Assembly: GCF_030294945.1 (NCBI RefSeq)
Contig: NZ_AP018448.1
Coordinates: 3,286,001-3,350,000, forward strand
Length of the DNA stretch: 64,000 nt
Direction: 5' to 3'
From: Streptomyces graminofaciens
GTDB lineage: Bacteria; Actinomycetota; Actinomycetes; Streptomycetales; Streptomycetaceae
Made by a program: the position numbers and the translations under genes. The notes below the pieces were generated by a model, which saw only the letters and a list, made by a program, of their open reading frames with translations, did no database searches and had not been told where the DNA came from. This document shows, piece by piece, positions 24,765 to 33,137 of this stretch. Each line of letters opens with the position of its first letter. Position 1 is the stretch's first letter.

Positions 24765-27689
24765 ATGGCCGATCTGTTGGGGTTCGTGCTGAGCGGGCTG
24801 GTCTCGGGCGCGCTGTACGCGCTGCTGGCGACCGGGCTGGTGCTGTCGTACTCGGCCTCGGGCCTGTTCAACTTCGCGCACGGCGCCACCGCCTACCTGT
24901 GCGCGCTCGCCTTCTACGAGCTGCACTCGGGCTTCGGCTGGCCCGCCGTGCCGACCGCCGTGCTGCTGGTGTGCGGGATGGCGCCCGCACTGGGCTGGGG
25001 TCTTGACCGGCTGATGTTCCGGAAGCTGGCGCGGGTCGGGGAGACGGCTCAGATCGTGGCCACGATCGGGCTGCTGGTGGCGCTGCCCGCGCTGGGCCTG
25101 TGGGTGGTGGAGCTGCTGGCGGACGCGGGGGCGTCGGTGAAGCCCGCCGAGAACCAGTTCGGGCTGCCGGGCGTCGGGCCGAGTCCGGCGGTGTCCTGGC
25201 AGCCGGTGGCCGGGGTCGGCGTCGACTCCGACCAGGTGATCACCTGGGTGGCGACCGCGGTGGTGGCGGGCGGGCTGTGGGTGCTGATGCGGCACACCCC
25301 GCTCGGGCTGCGGCTGCGGGCGACCGTGGACAACCGGACGCTGGTCGAGCTGCGCGGGATGAGCGCGGACCGGCTGTCGTCGATCGCGTGGATGCTGTCG
25401 AGCGGCCTCGCGGGGCTGGCCGGTGTCCTCGCGACTCCCCTGCTCGGACTGTCCGCCCATGACTTCACCCTGTTCCTGTTCGTCTCGGCGACGGCCGCCG
25501 TGCTCGGCCGCTTCGCCTCCGTGCCGCTGGCCTTCGCGGGCGGGCTGGGGCTCGGCGTGCTGCAGAACCTGGTCGCCGGATACGCGTCCTTCGCCGAGCG
25601 GATCACCGGCTTCCGTACGGCGGTGCCGTTCCTGATCCTCTTCGCCGGGCTGCTGGTGCTGACCCGGCGGCGGCGGACGGCGGGCACGGCCGCGGTCGAC
25701 GCGCCGCCGGTCGACTATCTGGCCGGGCGGTCCTGGGCCAGGCGCTGGGGCCCGTGGGCGGCGGCGGCCGTACTACTGGCGGTGGCCTTCTACACGGTCA
25801 CCACGCCCTTCTGGAGCGGAGTGCTCGCGCAAGGGCTCGCGATCTCCCTGGTGTTCCTCTCGTTCACCGTCGTCACGGGGCTGGGCGCGATGGTGTCGCT
25901 GGCGCAGGCGACCTTTGTGACCGGGGCCGCGCTGGTGGCGGGGCTGTTGATGAGCCACGGCTGGCCGTTCGTGGCCGCCGCGCTGGTCGGGACGTGCGGG
26001 GCGGCGGTGCTGGGCGCGCTGGTGGCGCTGCCCGCGCTGCGGCTCGGCGGCCGTACGCTGGCCCTCGCGACGCTGGCACTGGCCTTCCTCGCCGACCAAG
26101 TGCTGTTCCAGATGGGCTGGCTGCGGAACGGCGACACCGGCTGGGCGGTCCCGCGGCCCGTGTTCGGCCCGGTGGACCTGAACGACGACCGGGCGATGGG
26201 CGTGGCCGTGCTCGTGCTCGTCACGCTGTTCGTGGCGGCCCTCGGCGCGCTGCGCGACTCGCCCTCCGGACGCGCCATGCTCGCCGTGCGGTCGGCTCCG
26301 GCTGCGGCCATGGCCTCGGGTGTCTCGGTCGTCCGGACCAAGCTGACGCTCTTCACGCTGTCCGCCGGGCTCGCCGGTTTCGGGGGCGTGCTCTACGCCT
26401 CGTACAGCACCCGGATCACGGCCACCGACTTCACCGCGATGACGGGGCTGGTGTGGCTCGCGGTGGTCGTGGCGGCCGGGCTGCGCCGACCGCAGTACGC
26501 CGTGGTGGCGGGGCTGGTGTACGCGGTGGTGCCGCATGTCGTGGCGGACTACGTCACCGAGTCGGCGCAGCTGCCGGTGATCCTGTTCGGGCTGGCGGGG
26601 CTGGCCCTGGCGAACGACCCGGACGGGTACTGCGCGGCACTGCCGGTGCGGTGGCAGCGGAGGGGGTTGGGGCGGGGTGCGGTGGCGGAGGTGCGGGCGC
26701 CGTCGGGGTCGCCGGCGGGTGAGGCCGTCGTCGGGGGAGGCACCGGCGCTGCCCTGAAGAACGCTGCCGGGGCCGCACCCGAAGCCGCCCTGAAGACCAC
26801 CACCGGGGCCACCCGCGCGGCCGCCGACGCCGCCGTCCCCGAAGCCGCCGTCCCCGAAGCCGCCTCGAAGACCACCGTCGAAGCTGCCCGCGGCGCCGCC
26901 CTCAAGACCACCCCCGGCTCGCCCCTCAAGACCACCCCCGGCGCCGCCCTCGACCTGCGTGCCGTGCGTGCCGGATACGACGGCGCACCGGTCGTGCACG
27001 GTGTCGACCTCGCCGTGCGCCCCGGTGAGATCCTCGCCCTGCTCGGGCCGAACGGGGCCGGGAAGTCGACAGTGTGCGGGGTCGCCGCCGGGCTGCTGGC
27101 GCCGCTGGACGGGCAGGTGTACGTGGCCGGGCGGGACGCCACCCGGCAGGGTGCCGTCGGGCGGTCGCGGGCCGGGGTGGTGCTGGCACCCGAGGGACGC
27201 GGGATCTTCCCCTCGCTCACCATCGAGGAGAACCTCGCCCTGCGGCTGCGCTCCCGTCCCGAACGCGAGGCCGTGTACGCCCGCTTCCCGGGGCTCGCCG
27301 CGCGGCGCGGGGTCGTCGCCGGTTCGCTGTCGGGCGGCGAGCAGCAGCTGCTGGCGCTCGCCCCGCTGCTCCAGCGACCGCCCGCCGTGCTGATCGCCGA
27401 CGAGCCGTCCCTGGGGCTCGCGCCCCGGGTGGTCGACGAGGTCTTCGCGCTGCTCACCGAACTCCGGACCGCCGGTACCGCGTTGCTGCTCGTCGAGGAA
27501 AAGGCGGCCGAGGTCCTCGGCGTCGCGGACACGGTCGCCTATCTCGCCCAGGGGCGGGTCAGATGGTGCGGGCCACGTGCCGAGGTGGCGCAGGACCGGC
27601 TCACGGAGGCGTACCTGGGGATCGGCGGCAAGGGGAACCCCCACCCCGCTGACCGGGAGCGACACGCCAAAGGGGTGACCCGGCCGTGA
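24765..27689 (+). CDS. Triple fusion LivH-LivM-LivF of a branched-chain-type ABC transporter
   Basis: A 974-residue protein joining three subunits normally separate. Residues about 1-300 are a LivH permease (GLVSGALYALLATGLVLSYSASGLFNFAHGA). About 320-625 are a LivM permease (GLGAMVSLAQATFVTGAA; LFTLSAGLAGFGGVLYA). About 725-960 are a LivF ATPase with Walker A GPNGAGKST, signature LSGGEQQLLAL and Walker B LIADEPSLGLAP. The last joint, about 650-722, is a repetitive Ala/Lys/Thr/Pro linker with recurring ALKTT and PEAA units. The gene overlaps livG by four bases. LivH and LivM in one chain fix the permease heterodimer. Confidence 0.92.
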   Translation: MADLLGFVLSGLVSGALYALLATGLVLSYSASGLFNFAHGATAYLCALAFYELHSGFGWPAVPTAVLLVCGMAPALGWGLDRLMFRKLARVGETAQIVATIGLLVALPALGLWVVELLADAGASVKPAENQFGLPGVGPSPAVSWQPVAGVGVDSDQVITWVATAVVAGGLWVLMRHTPLGLRLRATVDNRTLVELRGMSADRLSSIAWMLSSGLAGLAGVLATPLLGLSAHDFTLFLFVSATAAVLGRFASVPLAFAGGLGLGVLQNLVAGYASFAERITGFRTAVPFLILFAGLLVLTRRRRTAGTAAVDAPPVDYLAGRSWARRWGPWAAAAVLLAVAFYTVTTPFWSGVLAQGLAISLVFLSFTVVTGLGAMVSLAQATFVTGAALVAGLLMSHGWPFVAAALVGTCGAAVLGALVALPALRLGGRTLALATLALAFLADQVLFQMGWLRNGDTGWAVPRPVFGPVDLNDDRAMGVAVLVLVTLFVAALGALRDSPSGRAMLAVRSAPAAAMASGVSVVRTKLTLFTLSAGLAGFGGVLYASYSTRITATDFTAMTGLVWLAVVVAAGLRRPQYAVVAGLVYAVVPHVVADYVTESAQLPVILFGLAGLALANDPDGYCAALPVRWQRRGLGRGAVAEVRAPSGSPAGEAVVGGGTGAALKNAAGAAPEAALKTTTGATRAAADAAVPEAAVPEAASKTTVEAARGAALKTTPGSPLKTTPGAALDLRAVRAGYDGAPVVHGVDLAVRPGEILALLGPNGAGKSTVCGVAAGLLAPLDGQVYVAGRDATRQGAVGRSRAGVVLAPEGRGIFPSLTIEENLALRLRSRPEREAVYARFPGLAARRGVVAGSLSGGEQQLLALAPLLQRPPAVLIADEPSLGLAPRVVDEVFALLTELRTAGTALLLVEEKAAEVLGVADTVAYLAQGRVRWCGPRAEVAQDRLTEAYLGIGGKGNPHPADRERHAKGVTRP
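26743..26950 (+). repeat. Degenerate coding repeats in the ABC fusion linker
   Basis: Recurrent units coding ALKTT and VPEAA appear between the LivM and LivF parts. The unit length is variable, which suggests slippage growth of a linker. Confidence 0.55.
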
Positions 27690-28465
27690 GCGGAGCCGCC
27701 CCCGTGCTGGAGGCCGTCGGCGTCGGTGTCCGCTTCGGCGGGGTGCGCGCCCTCGACGGGGTGGATCTGGCCCTGCGCCCGGGTGAGGTGTGCGGGCTGA
27801 TCGGCCCGAACGGGGCCGGCAAGACGACCCTGTTCGACGTACTGTCCGGTATCCGCCGCCCCGACACGGGCCGTGTGCTGCTCGGCGGCGCGGACGTCAC
27901 CCGCCGCTCCCCCGTCTGGCGCTCCCGCCACGGGATGCGGCGCACCTTCCAACGGCAGCAGCTCTTCGGCCAGTTGACGGTGGCCGACAACCTGCTCGTC
28001 GCCCAGGAGTGGCGGGGCGGCGGAGGCGTCCTCGTGGCCGATCTGCTGGCGGCGCCGACCCGGCGCGGATACGAGAGGGCGCGTCGGGAGCGGGCGGCGG
28101 AGGTGCTGCGGATGTGCGGCCTGGACACGGTGGCCGAGGTGTACGCGGGGGCCCTGCCCGTCGGGCGGGCGCGGATGCTGGAGCTGGCGCGGGCGGTGGT
28201 GGACGGGGCGGAGGTGCTGCTGCTGGACGAGCCCGCGGCCGGGATGACGGCCGACGAGCACCGGCAGCTGTCGTCCGTCATCCGCCGGCTGACAGCGGAA
28301 CACGGCTGTTCCGTACTCCTTGTGGAGCATGACGTCGCCTTCGTCATGGACCTCTGCGCCCGTGTCACCGTCCTCGACCTGGGCCGGGTGCTCGCCACGG
28401 GAGCGGCGGCCGAGGTCCGGGCGGATCCGAGGGTGCGGGAGGCCTATCTCGGCGCGAGGGTGTAG
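27686..28465 (+). CDS. Branched-chain-type ABC transporter ATP-binding protein (LivG-like)
   Basis: A 259-residue ABC ATPase of the LivG type: Walker A GPNGAGKTT near residue 40, the long family insert after RRTFQRQQLFGQLTV, and the C-terminal extension ending LGARV. The expected signature LSxGQ is replaced by ALPVGRARMLEL, and Walker B is LLLDEPAAGM. It pairs with the LivF domain of the upstream fusion protein to form the ATPase heterodimer. GTG at 27686 overlaps the preceding stop. Confidence 0.92.
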   Translation: MSGAAPVLEAVGVGVRFGGVRALDGVDLALRPGEVCGLIGPNGAGKTTLFDVLSGIRRPDTGRVLLGGADVTRRSPVWRSRHGMRRTFQRQQLFGQLTVADNLLVAQEWRGGGGVLVADLLAAPTRRGYERARRERAAEVLRMCGLDTVAEVYAGALPVGRARMLELARAVVDGAEVLLLDEPAAGMTADEHRQLSSVIRRLTAEHGCSVLLVEHDVAFVMDLCARVTVLDLGRVLATGAAAEVRADPRVREAYLGARV

Positions 28466-28637
28466 CGCGGAACGGGACTGCGGCGCGGTCCGACAGGCGG
28501 ACGCCAACGCTCCATTTCCGGCCATTCTGTGGATCGGCGGCCGGGACGCGTGCCCGGGAAGGCGTTCAGGAATGCACGAGGGGTTCTGATCGTTGACGAT
28601 GGGAGGTACCACCCGACGACTGAAGGATCGAGAGCTC

Positions 28638-29474
28638 GTGAGCAGCAAGGTCCCCCCGATCATCCTGAACAACGGCGTCGAGATGCCCCAGCTGGGCTTC
28701 GGCGTGTGGCAGGTGCCGGACGACGAGGCCGAGCAGGCGGTCACCACCGCCCTGGAGGCCGGCTACCGCAGCATCGACACAGCCGCGATCTACGGCAACG
28801 AAGCGGGCACCGGCAAGGCCATCGCCGCCTCCGGCGTCCCCCGCAAGGACCTCTTCGTCACCACCAAGCTCTGGAACAGCGACCAGGGGTACGACTCCAC
28901 GCTCCGCGCCTTCGACGCGTCCCTGGACAAGCTCGGCCTGGAGTACGTGGACCTGTATCTGATCCACTGGCCGCTGCCGGCCCGGGGCACGTTCGTCGAC
29001 TCGTACAAGGCGTTCGAGAAGCTGTACGCGGACGGCCGCGCGAAGTCCATCGGTGTCTCCAACTTCCTCCCGGAGCACCTGGAGACGCTGATCGAGGCCA
29101 CGAACGTCATCCCGGCCGTCAACCAGATCGAGCTGCACCCGCACCTCCAGCAGCGCGCGGCCCGTGAGTACCACGCGGAGCAGGGCATCGCCACCGAGGC
29201 CTGGTCGCCGCTCGGCCAGGGCAAGGGCCTGCTGGAGGTCCCGGCGATCATCGCCATCGCCCAGAAGCACGGCCGTACGCCGGCCCAGATCGTGCTGCGC
29301 TGGCATCTCCAGCTGGGCAACGTGGTCATCCCGAAGTCCGTGACCCCGGCCCGGATCAAGGAGAACATCGAGGTCTTCGACTTCACCCTGGACACCGAGG
29401 ACATCGCCGCGATCAGCGCGCTGAACGAGGACCGTCGCATCGGCCCCGACCCTGCCGCCTTCGACGTGGTCTGA
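28638..29474 (+). CDS. Aldo/keto reductase (2,5-diketogluconate reductase-like)
   Basis: A 278-residue NADPH-dependent TIM-barrel reductase of aldehydes or ketones. The catalytic tetrad is complete: Asp47 and Tyr52 (SIDTAAIYGNE), Lys77 (TTKLW) and His110 (LIHWPLP). The C-terminal coenzyme-binding segment VIPKSVTPARIKEN is canonical. I choose the GTG at 28638, from which the protein starts like its relatives; a GAAGGA site lies upstream with wide spacing, and an in-frame TTG at 28593 is an alternative. It appears monocistronic, between livG and a strong convergent terminator. Confidence 0.93.
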   Translation: MSSKVPPIILNNGVEMPQLGFGVWQVPDDEAEQAVTTALEAGYRSIDTAAIYGNEAGTGKAIAASGVPRKDLFVTTKLWNSDQGYDSTLRAFDASLDKLGLEYVDLYLIHWPLPARGTFVDSYKAFEKLYADGRAKSIGVSNFLPEHLETLIEATNVIPAVNQIELHPHLQQRAAREYHAEQGIATEAWSPLGQGKGLLEVPAIIAIAQKHGRTPAQIVLRWHLQLGNVVIPKSVTPARIKENIEVFDFTLDTEDIAAISALNEDRRIGPDPAAFDVV

Positions 29475-29494
29475 GGGCCGCCCCGAACGGCCGC

Positions 29495-29530
29495 GAACCG
29501 CCCGCCCCGGCGCGCTCCGGCGGGCGGTTC
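29495..29530. terminator. Bidirectional terminator between AKR and methyltransferase genes
   Basis: GAACCGCCCGCC and GGCGGGCGGTTC form a perfect 12-bp stem with a 12-base loop, between convergent genes. Confidence 0.8.
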
Positions 29531-29574
29531 ACGTGTGCGCCGCGTCTCCGGCACCTCGGTCGGGCTGTGCCCGC

Positions 29575-30477
29575 TCACCCCACCGGCCGCGCCTGCCCCG
29601 TATGCACCGTGTGGGCCGCGAGGACGAAGACGTCCGGGCGGTGGTGCAGGCTCGACTTGTCGTCGGGGTCGAGGAGTTGGTCCAGGGTGGCGAGGTCGCC
29701 GGCGTCGAGGAGGTCCTCGAAGCTCTCCCTGCGGCGCCGGAACGTGGCCACGGCGTAGGCGCGGGCCGCTTCCCCCACCGGGGCCGGAAGGTCGAGCAGG
29801 AAGGTGCGTGACGTGGCGTGCCGCAGGCCCACTCCGGTGAGCAGCGCGGCCCAGTCCTCCGCCTCCCCGACGCTTCCGGGCAGCGCGGCCCGCATCTCGC
29901 CGAACCACGCCTCCTCGGCCGCGTCGAGCCGGGACTGCAACCCGGGGCGGCCGATGCCGATGTCGCGCGGCAGGAAACGCGCGGGCAGACCGCCCTCCAC
30001 GAGCGCCACCACACCGCCGGGCGCGAGCCGTTCGGCGAAGGCGGCGAGGCCGGCCCGCTGGTCCCCGAGATGGTGCAGGCTGCGTCCCGCCCAGAGCAGA
30101 TCCGCCGGGTACTCCAAATCGGCCAGCCCCGAGGGAAGTTCGACTTCGAGCGTGCCGAACCGGTCGGCGAGGCCAAGGCGTTCGGCGCGGTCCCGGGCCC
30201 GTTCCAGCAGGGGGCCCGAGCCGTCGACGGCGACCACCCGGGCGCCGGGGAACTCGTCGGCCAGCAGACAGCTCACCACGCCCGGGCCGCTGCCCACGTC
30301 GACGACCAGCCCCGGCTCGGGCTGCTGCGTGGCGACCCAGGCGGCGGCCTTGCGGTACAGCGGCGCGAACAGCTCCGCCTGCTCCTCCAGGTGTTCGGCC
30401 ATGTCGGCCCAGTCGATGTCCGTGCGGTTCTGATGGTCGCCGTGGTGGTGATGACCGTGCTGGTGGTCGTGTGCCAT
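29575..30477 (-). CDS. Class I SAM-dependent methyltransferase with His-rich N-terminus
   Basis: A 300-residue methyltransferase of unknown substrate. Motif I is VVDVGSGPGVVSCLLAD, followed by an acidic ribose-binding VVAVDGS and LLWAGRSLHHL. The first 17 residues (M-A-H-D-H-Q-H-G-H-H-H-H-G-D-H) are rich in His, an unusual feature that could bind nickel, zinc or copper. The ATG at 30477 is preferred, with AGAGAGG upstream. Its nearest upstream neighbour on the same strand is a RibD-C/DHFR-like gene; a functional link is not evident. Confidence 0.85.
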   Translation of the reverse strand: MAHDHQHGHHHHGDHQNRTDIDWADMAEHLEEQAELFAPLYRKAAAWVATQQPEPGLVVDVGSGPGVVSCLLADEFPGARVVAVDGSGPLLERARDRAERLGLADRFGTLEVELPSGLADLEYPADLLWAGRSLHHLGDQRAGLAAFAERLAPGGVVALVEGGLPARFLPRDIGIGRPGLQSRLDAAEEAWFGEMRAALPGSVGEAEDWAALLTGVGLRHATSRTFLLDLPAPVGEAARAYAVATFRRRRESFEDLLDAGDLATLDQLLDPDDKSSLHHRPDVFVLAAHTVHTGQARPVG

Positions 30478-30581
30478 GGGAACGAGCCTCTCTTCCGGAT
30501 GCCGCCAGCCTGCGCCGACGCACCGGACGGGGGCCACTTCCGTTGCCGTAACGGCAAAATCCGCGACGGCGGGACCCGGGG

Positions 30582-31178
30582 CTACTCGCTCGCGGTCACC
30601 CGATACGTGCACACGTTCGCGCCCGCTTCGTTGGTGACCGTGGAGAGCAGCTCCAGCGTGTGCTCGGCGCCGTCACCGGGGAAGATCGTCTTGCCGCCGC
30701 CGAGGATCACCGGCATCACGATCAGCACCAGCTCGTCGACCAGGCCCTCGCCGATGAGTGTGCGCGCGAGCGTCGGGCTACCCATGACCAGCAGGTCGCC
30801 GCCGTCCGCCTCGCGCAGCTTGCGGAGGTGGGCGACGGCCTCCTCGCCGGGGATGCGGGTGGTGTTGTCCCAGGTCAGGTCGGAGTCGCCGAGGGTGGTG
30901 GAGACGACGTACTTGGGGATGGCGTTCATCCGGTCCGCGAAGGGGTCGCCCGCCCGCTCGGGCCAGGCCCCGGCCATCGCCTTCCAGGTGCGCCGCCCGA
31001 ACAGCAGCGCGTCCGCCTTGCGCAGCGCGCCGTCCCAGGCGCCGCCCACCACCTCCGGGTCGAAGAAGGGGTGCGTCCAGCCGCCGTGGGCGAAGCCGCC
31101 GTCGGTGTCCTCCTCGGGACCGCCGGGCGCCTGCACGACGCCGTCCAGGCTGATGAACTCGCAGATCACGATGCGCAT
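30582..31178 (-). CDS. Dihydrofolate reductase-family / RibD C-terminal domain protein
   Basis: A 198-residue protein of the RibD_C/YyaP group, NADPH-dependent reductase folds of mostly unknown substrate. The start MRIVICEFISLDGVVQAPGG, the central LLFGRRTWKAM and DLLVMGSPTLARTL, and the C-terminal PVILGGGKTIF are all family segments. The ATG at 31178 has a GAGGAG site nine bases upstream. It is probably not a true folate enzyme. Confidence 0.88.
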   Translation of the reverse strand: MRIVICEFISLDGVVQAPGGPEEDTDGGFAHGGWTHPFFDPEVVGGAWDGALRKADALLFGRRTWKAMAGAWPERAGDPFADRMNAIPKYVVSTTLGDSDLTWDNTTRIPGEEAVAHLRKLREADGGDLLVMGSPTLARTLIGEGLVDELVLIVMPVILGGGKTIFPGDGAEHTLELLSTVTNEAGANVCTYRVTASE

Positions 31179-31301
31179 GGGGTCACTCCTCGTTCCGTTC
31201 ACAGGCTTTACGGCAAGACAGACCGCCGCGCCGCCCGGAACTCATCGCATTCATCCACCTCCATCATCGTGACGTGGGTCACACAAGCCCGCTACCGAAA
31301 C

Positions 31302-31333
31302 GGCCGCCCCGCTCCGGCTGGAGAGGGGCGGCC
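31302..31333 (-). terminator. Terminator of the GH5-GH6 operon
   Basis: GGCCGCCCC and GGGGCGGCC form a perfect 9-bp stem, 19 bases past the GH6 stop codon. Confidence 0.75.
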
Positions 31334-31351
31334 AGATCTGCCGGGGACGCG

Positions 31352-33097
31352 TCAGAGCGCCGGGTAGGCGTTCTGCATCAGCTGCTGGAACTGGGCGGAG
31401 AACCAGTGCCCGGACAGCGGAGCGTTCGGCAGGGAGCCGGACATGCTGTTGCCGTTGCGCGGGTTGCCCGTGTAGGTCGGGTCGCACATGCGGTCGAAGC
31501 CCTTGCCCTCGTCGTTCGCGATGGCGGAGCTGGACCCGTCGGACTCACCCGGGGGCTTCATCCACACATAGGCGTCGATCCCGGTCGCGGGCGCCGCCTG
31601 CGGACGCTCGCCGAGCCCGGCACCGGCCTGGTTGCACCAGTTGCCGATGTGGATGCGGCGGTCGTAGCGGCCACCGTTGACATAGGTGTCGACGCTGGTC
31701 GTGGCACCGGGGCCGGACGGCCGCGCGGAGCCGCCCCAGCCGTTGCGGGAGGTGTCGATCAGCATGCCGATGTTCGAGTTGAACCCGACCGAGACCAGCT
31801 GGTTGCGGAAGGCCTGGGCGAAGGACAGCTCGTCGACGTACCGGTTCCAGTCCACCCACTTCGACTCACGGACCGACTTGCCGGCCACGTTGTCGTTGAT
31901 GGTGTAGTTGTTCTCCTTCAGGGCGCTGTAGTTCGCCGTGTTGGTGATGAAGCCGTGGACGTCGTTGACCGTGGCGCCCTCGGCGGTCGCCGCCTCCTTG
32001 AACGTGTTGGCGGAGGCCCCGAAGTTGTCGTCCCAGCCGATCCAGCCGTGGTGGCCGGCGTCGATGTAGTTGTAGACGTTGGCGACGTCACCGAGCTTGT
32101 TGAGCGCGTAGCCGACGCCCTTGACGTAGTTGCCGTTGGCCTTCATCACATCGCACTGCGGGGTGGCCGTCGGACGGCTGCCGGTGTTGGTGACGAGGTT
32201 GGGCAGCGAGTCGATCTCGACGGTCGTGACGATCCGCAGCGAGGCGTACTTCGAGTCGGCGAGGATGGCCGCGATCGGGTCGATGTACTGTGACTTGTAC
32301 TTGTCGATCTCCGTCGGGCCCAGCTCACCGTTGGACGCGAGGGCCGCGCAGTCACGGCCGGGCAGGTTGTAGATCACCAGCTGGACGACGAGCTGGTCGG
32401 AGCCCTTCTGCCGCAGCGCCTCGTCGAGGTGGTCGCGCAGCCCCATGCCGCTGCCGACACCCTCGATGGCGGCGATCCGGTCCAGCCAGACGCCCGTGGG
32501 CTGGTTGGCGATCCGGCTGCCGCCCGTCTCGGCGGCGGCCTTCGCGGACCACTCCGGGTTCACGTACACCTTGGCGCCGGAGTACGGGTTGTCGACCTTG
32601 GTACCCGGCGTGCCCGGGCCCGGGTTGGTGGGACCGCCACCGCCGTCGTCGACGTTGCAGGTCACACCGTCGAGCGTGAAGGTCGTCGGGACGGCGTTGG
32701 TGCCGCTGTACGAGCCGTTGAAGCCGAAGCTCACCGAACCGCCCGTGGGGAGCGACCCGTTGTACGTCTCGTTGGCGGCCGTCACGGCCGTCCCGCTCTG
32801 GGTGATCTTCGCGTTCCAGCCGCTGGTGACCTTCTGGTTCCCGGCGTACGACCACTTCGCGGCCCAGGACGACTTGGCCGCGCTGTTGTTGGTGATCGTG
32901 ACGGCGACGGTGAAGCCGGTGTCCCACTGGTTCTGGATCTTGTAGTCGACCGTGCAGGGGATCGCCTTGACGCCGCTCGCGTCCGGATCCGCCGCGACGG
33001 CGGTCCCGGCGGCGCCGGCGACGAGCGACAGCGCGGCGAGCGTGGTCGCCGTCTTCGTGCGCGTGCTACTTCTGGTACGGCTTGCGGTACGGCTCAT
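31352..33097 (-). CDS. Secreted GH6 cellobiohydrolase with N-terminal CBM2
   Basis: A 581-residue secreted cellulase. A signal peptide (about 1-35, ending TAVAA) precedes a CBM2 module (about 46-148), a Pro/Gly linker and a GH6 catalytic domain. Catalytic candidates are Asp in NLPGRDCAAL and the proton donor Asp in VEIDSLPNLV; the substrate-channel segments YIDAGHHGWIGW and WMKPPGESDG are intact. Size and module order match the exo-acting Cel6B type, which releases cellobiose from non-reducing ends. It starts 41 bases after the GH5 gene and is probably co-transcribed with it from the CebR-controlled promoter. Confidence 0.93.
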   Translation of the reverse strand: MSRTASRTRSSTRTKTATTLAALSLVAGAAGTAVAADPDASGVKAIPCTVDYKIQNQWDTGFTVAVTITNNSAAKSSWAAKWSYAGNQKVTSGWNAKITQSGTAVTAANETYNGSLPTGGSVSFGFNGSYSGTNAVPTTFTLDGVTCNVDDGGGGPTNPGPGTPGTKVDNPYSGAKVYVNPEWSAKAAAETGGSRIANQPTGVWLDRIAAIEGVGSGMGLRDHLDEALRQKGSDQLVVQLVIYNLPGRDCAALASNGELGPTEIDKYKSQYIDPIAAILADSKYASLRIVTTVEIDSLPNLVTNTGSRPTATPQCDVMKANGNYVKGVGYALNKLGDVANVYNYIDAGHHGWIGWDDNFGASANTFKEAATAEGATVNDVHGFITNTANYSALKENNYTINDNVAGKSVRESKWVDWNRYVDELSFAQAFRNQLVSVGFNSNIGMLIDTSRNGWGGSARPSGPGATTSVDTYVNGGRYDRRIHIGNWCNQAGAGLGERPQAAPATGIDAYVWMKPPGESDGSSSAIANDEGKGFDRMCDPTYTGNPRNGNSMSGSLPNAPLSGHWFSAQFQQLMQNAYPAL

Positions 33098-33137
33098 CTG
33101 TGCGGGTTTCCTCTCCGTGGGGACGGCCAGATGGGGA

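Noticed and set aside
21512..28465. Acyl-CoA ligase plus transporter read as part of a natural-product cluster.
   Set aside because: There are no carrier protein, ketosynthase or peptide synthetase genes, and the FabH-like gene is 11 kb away in another unit.
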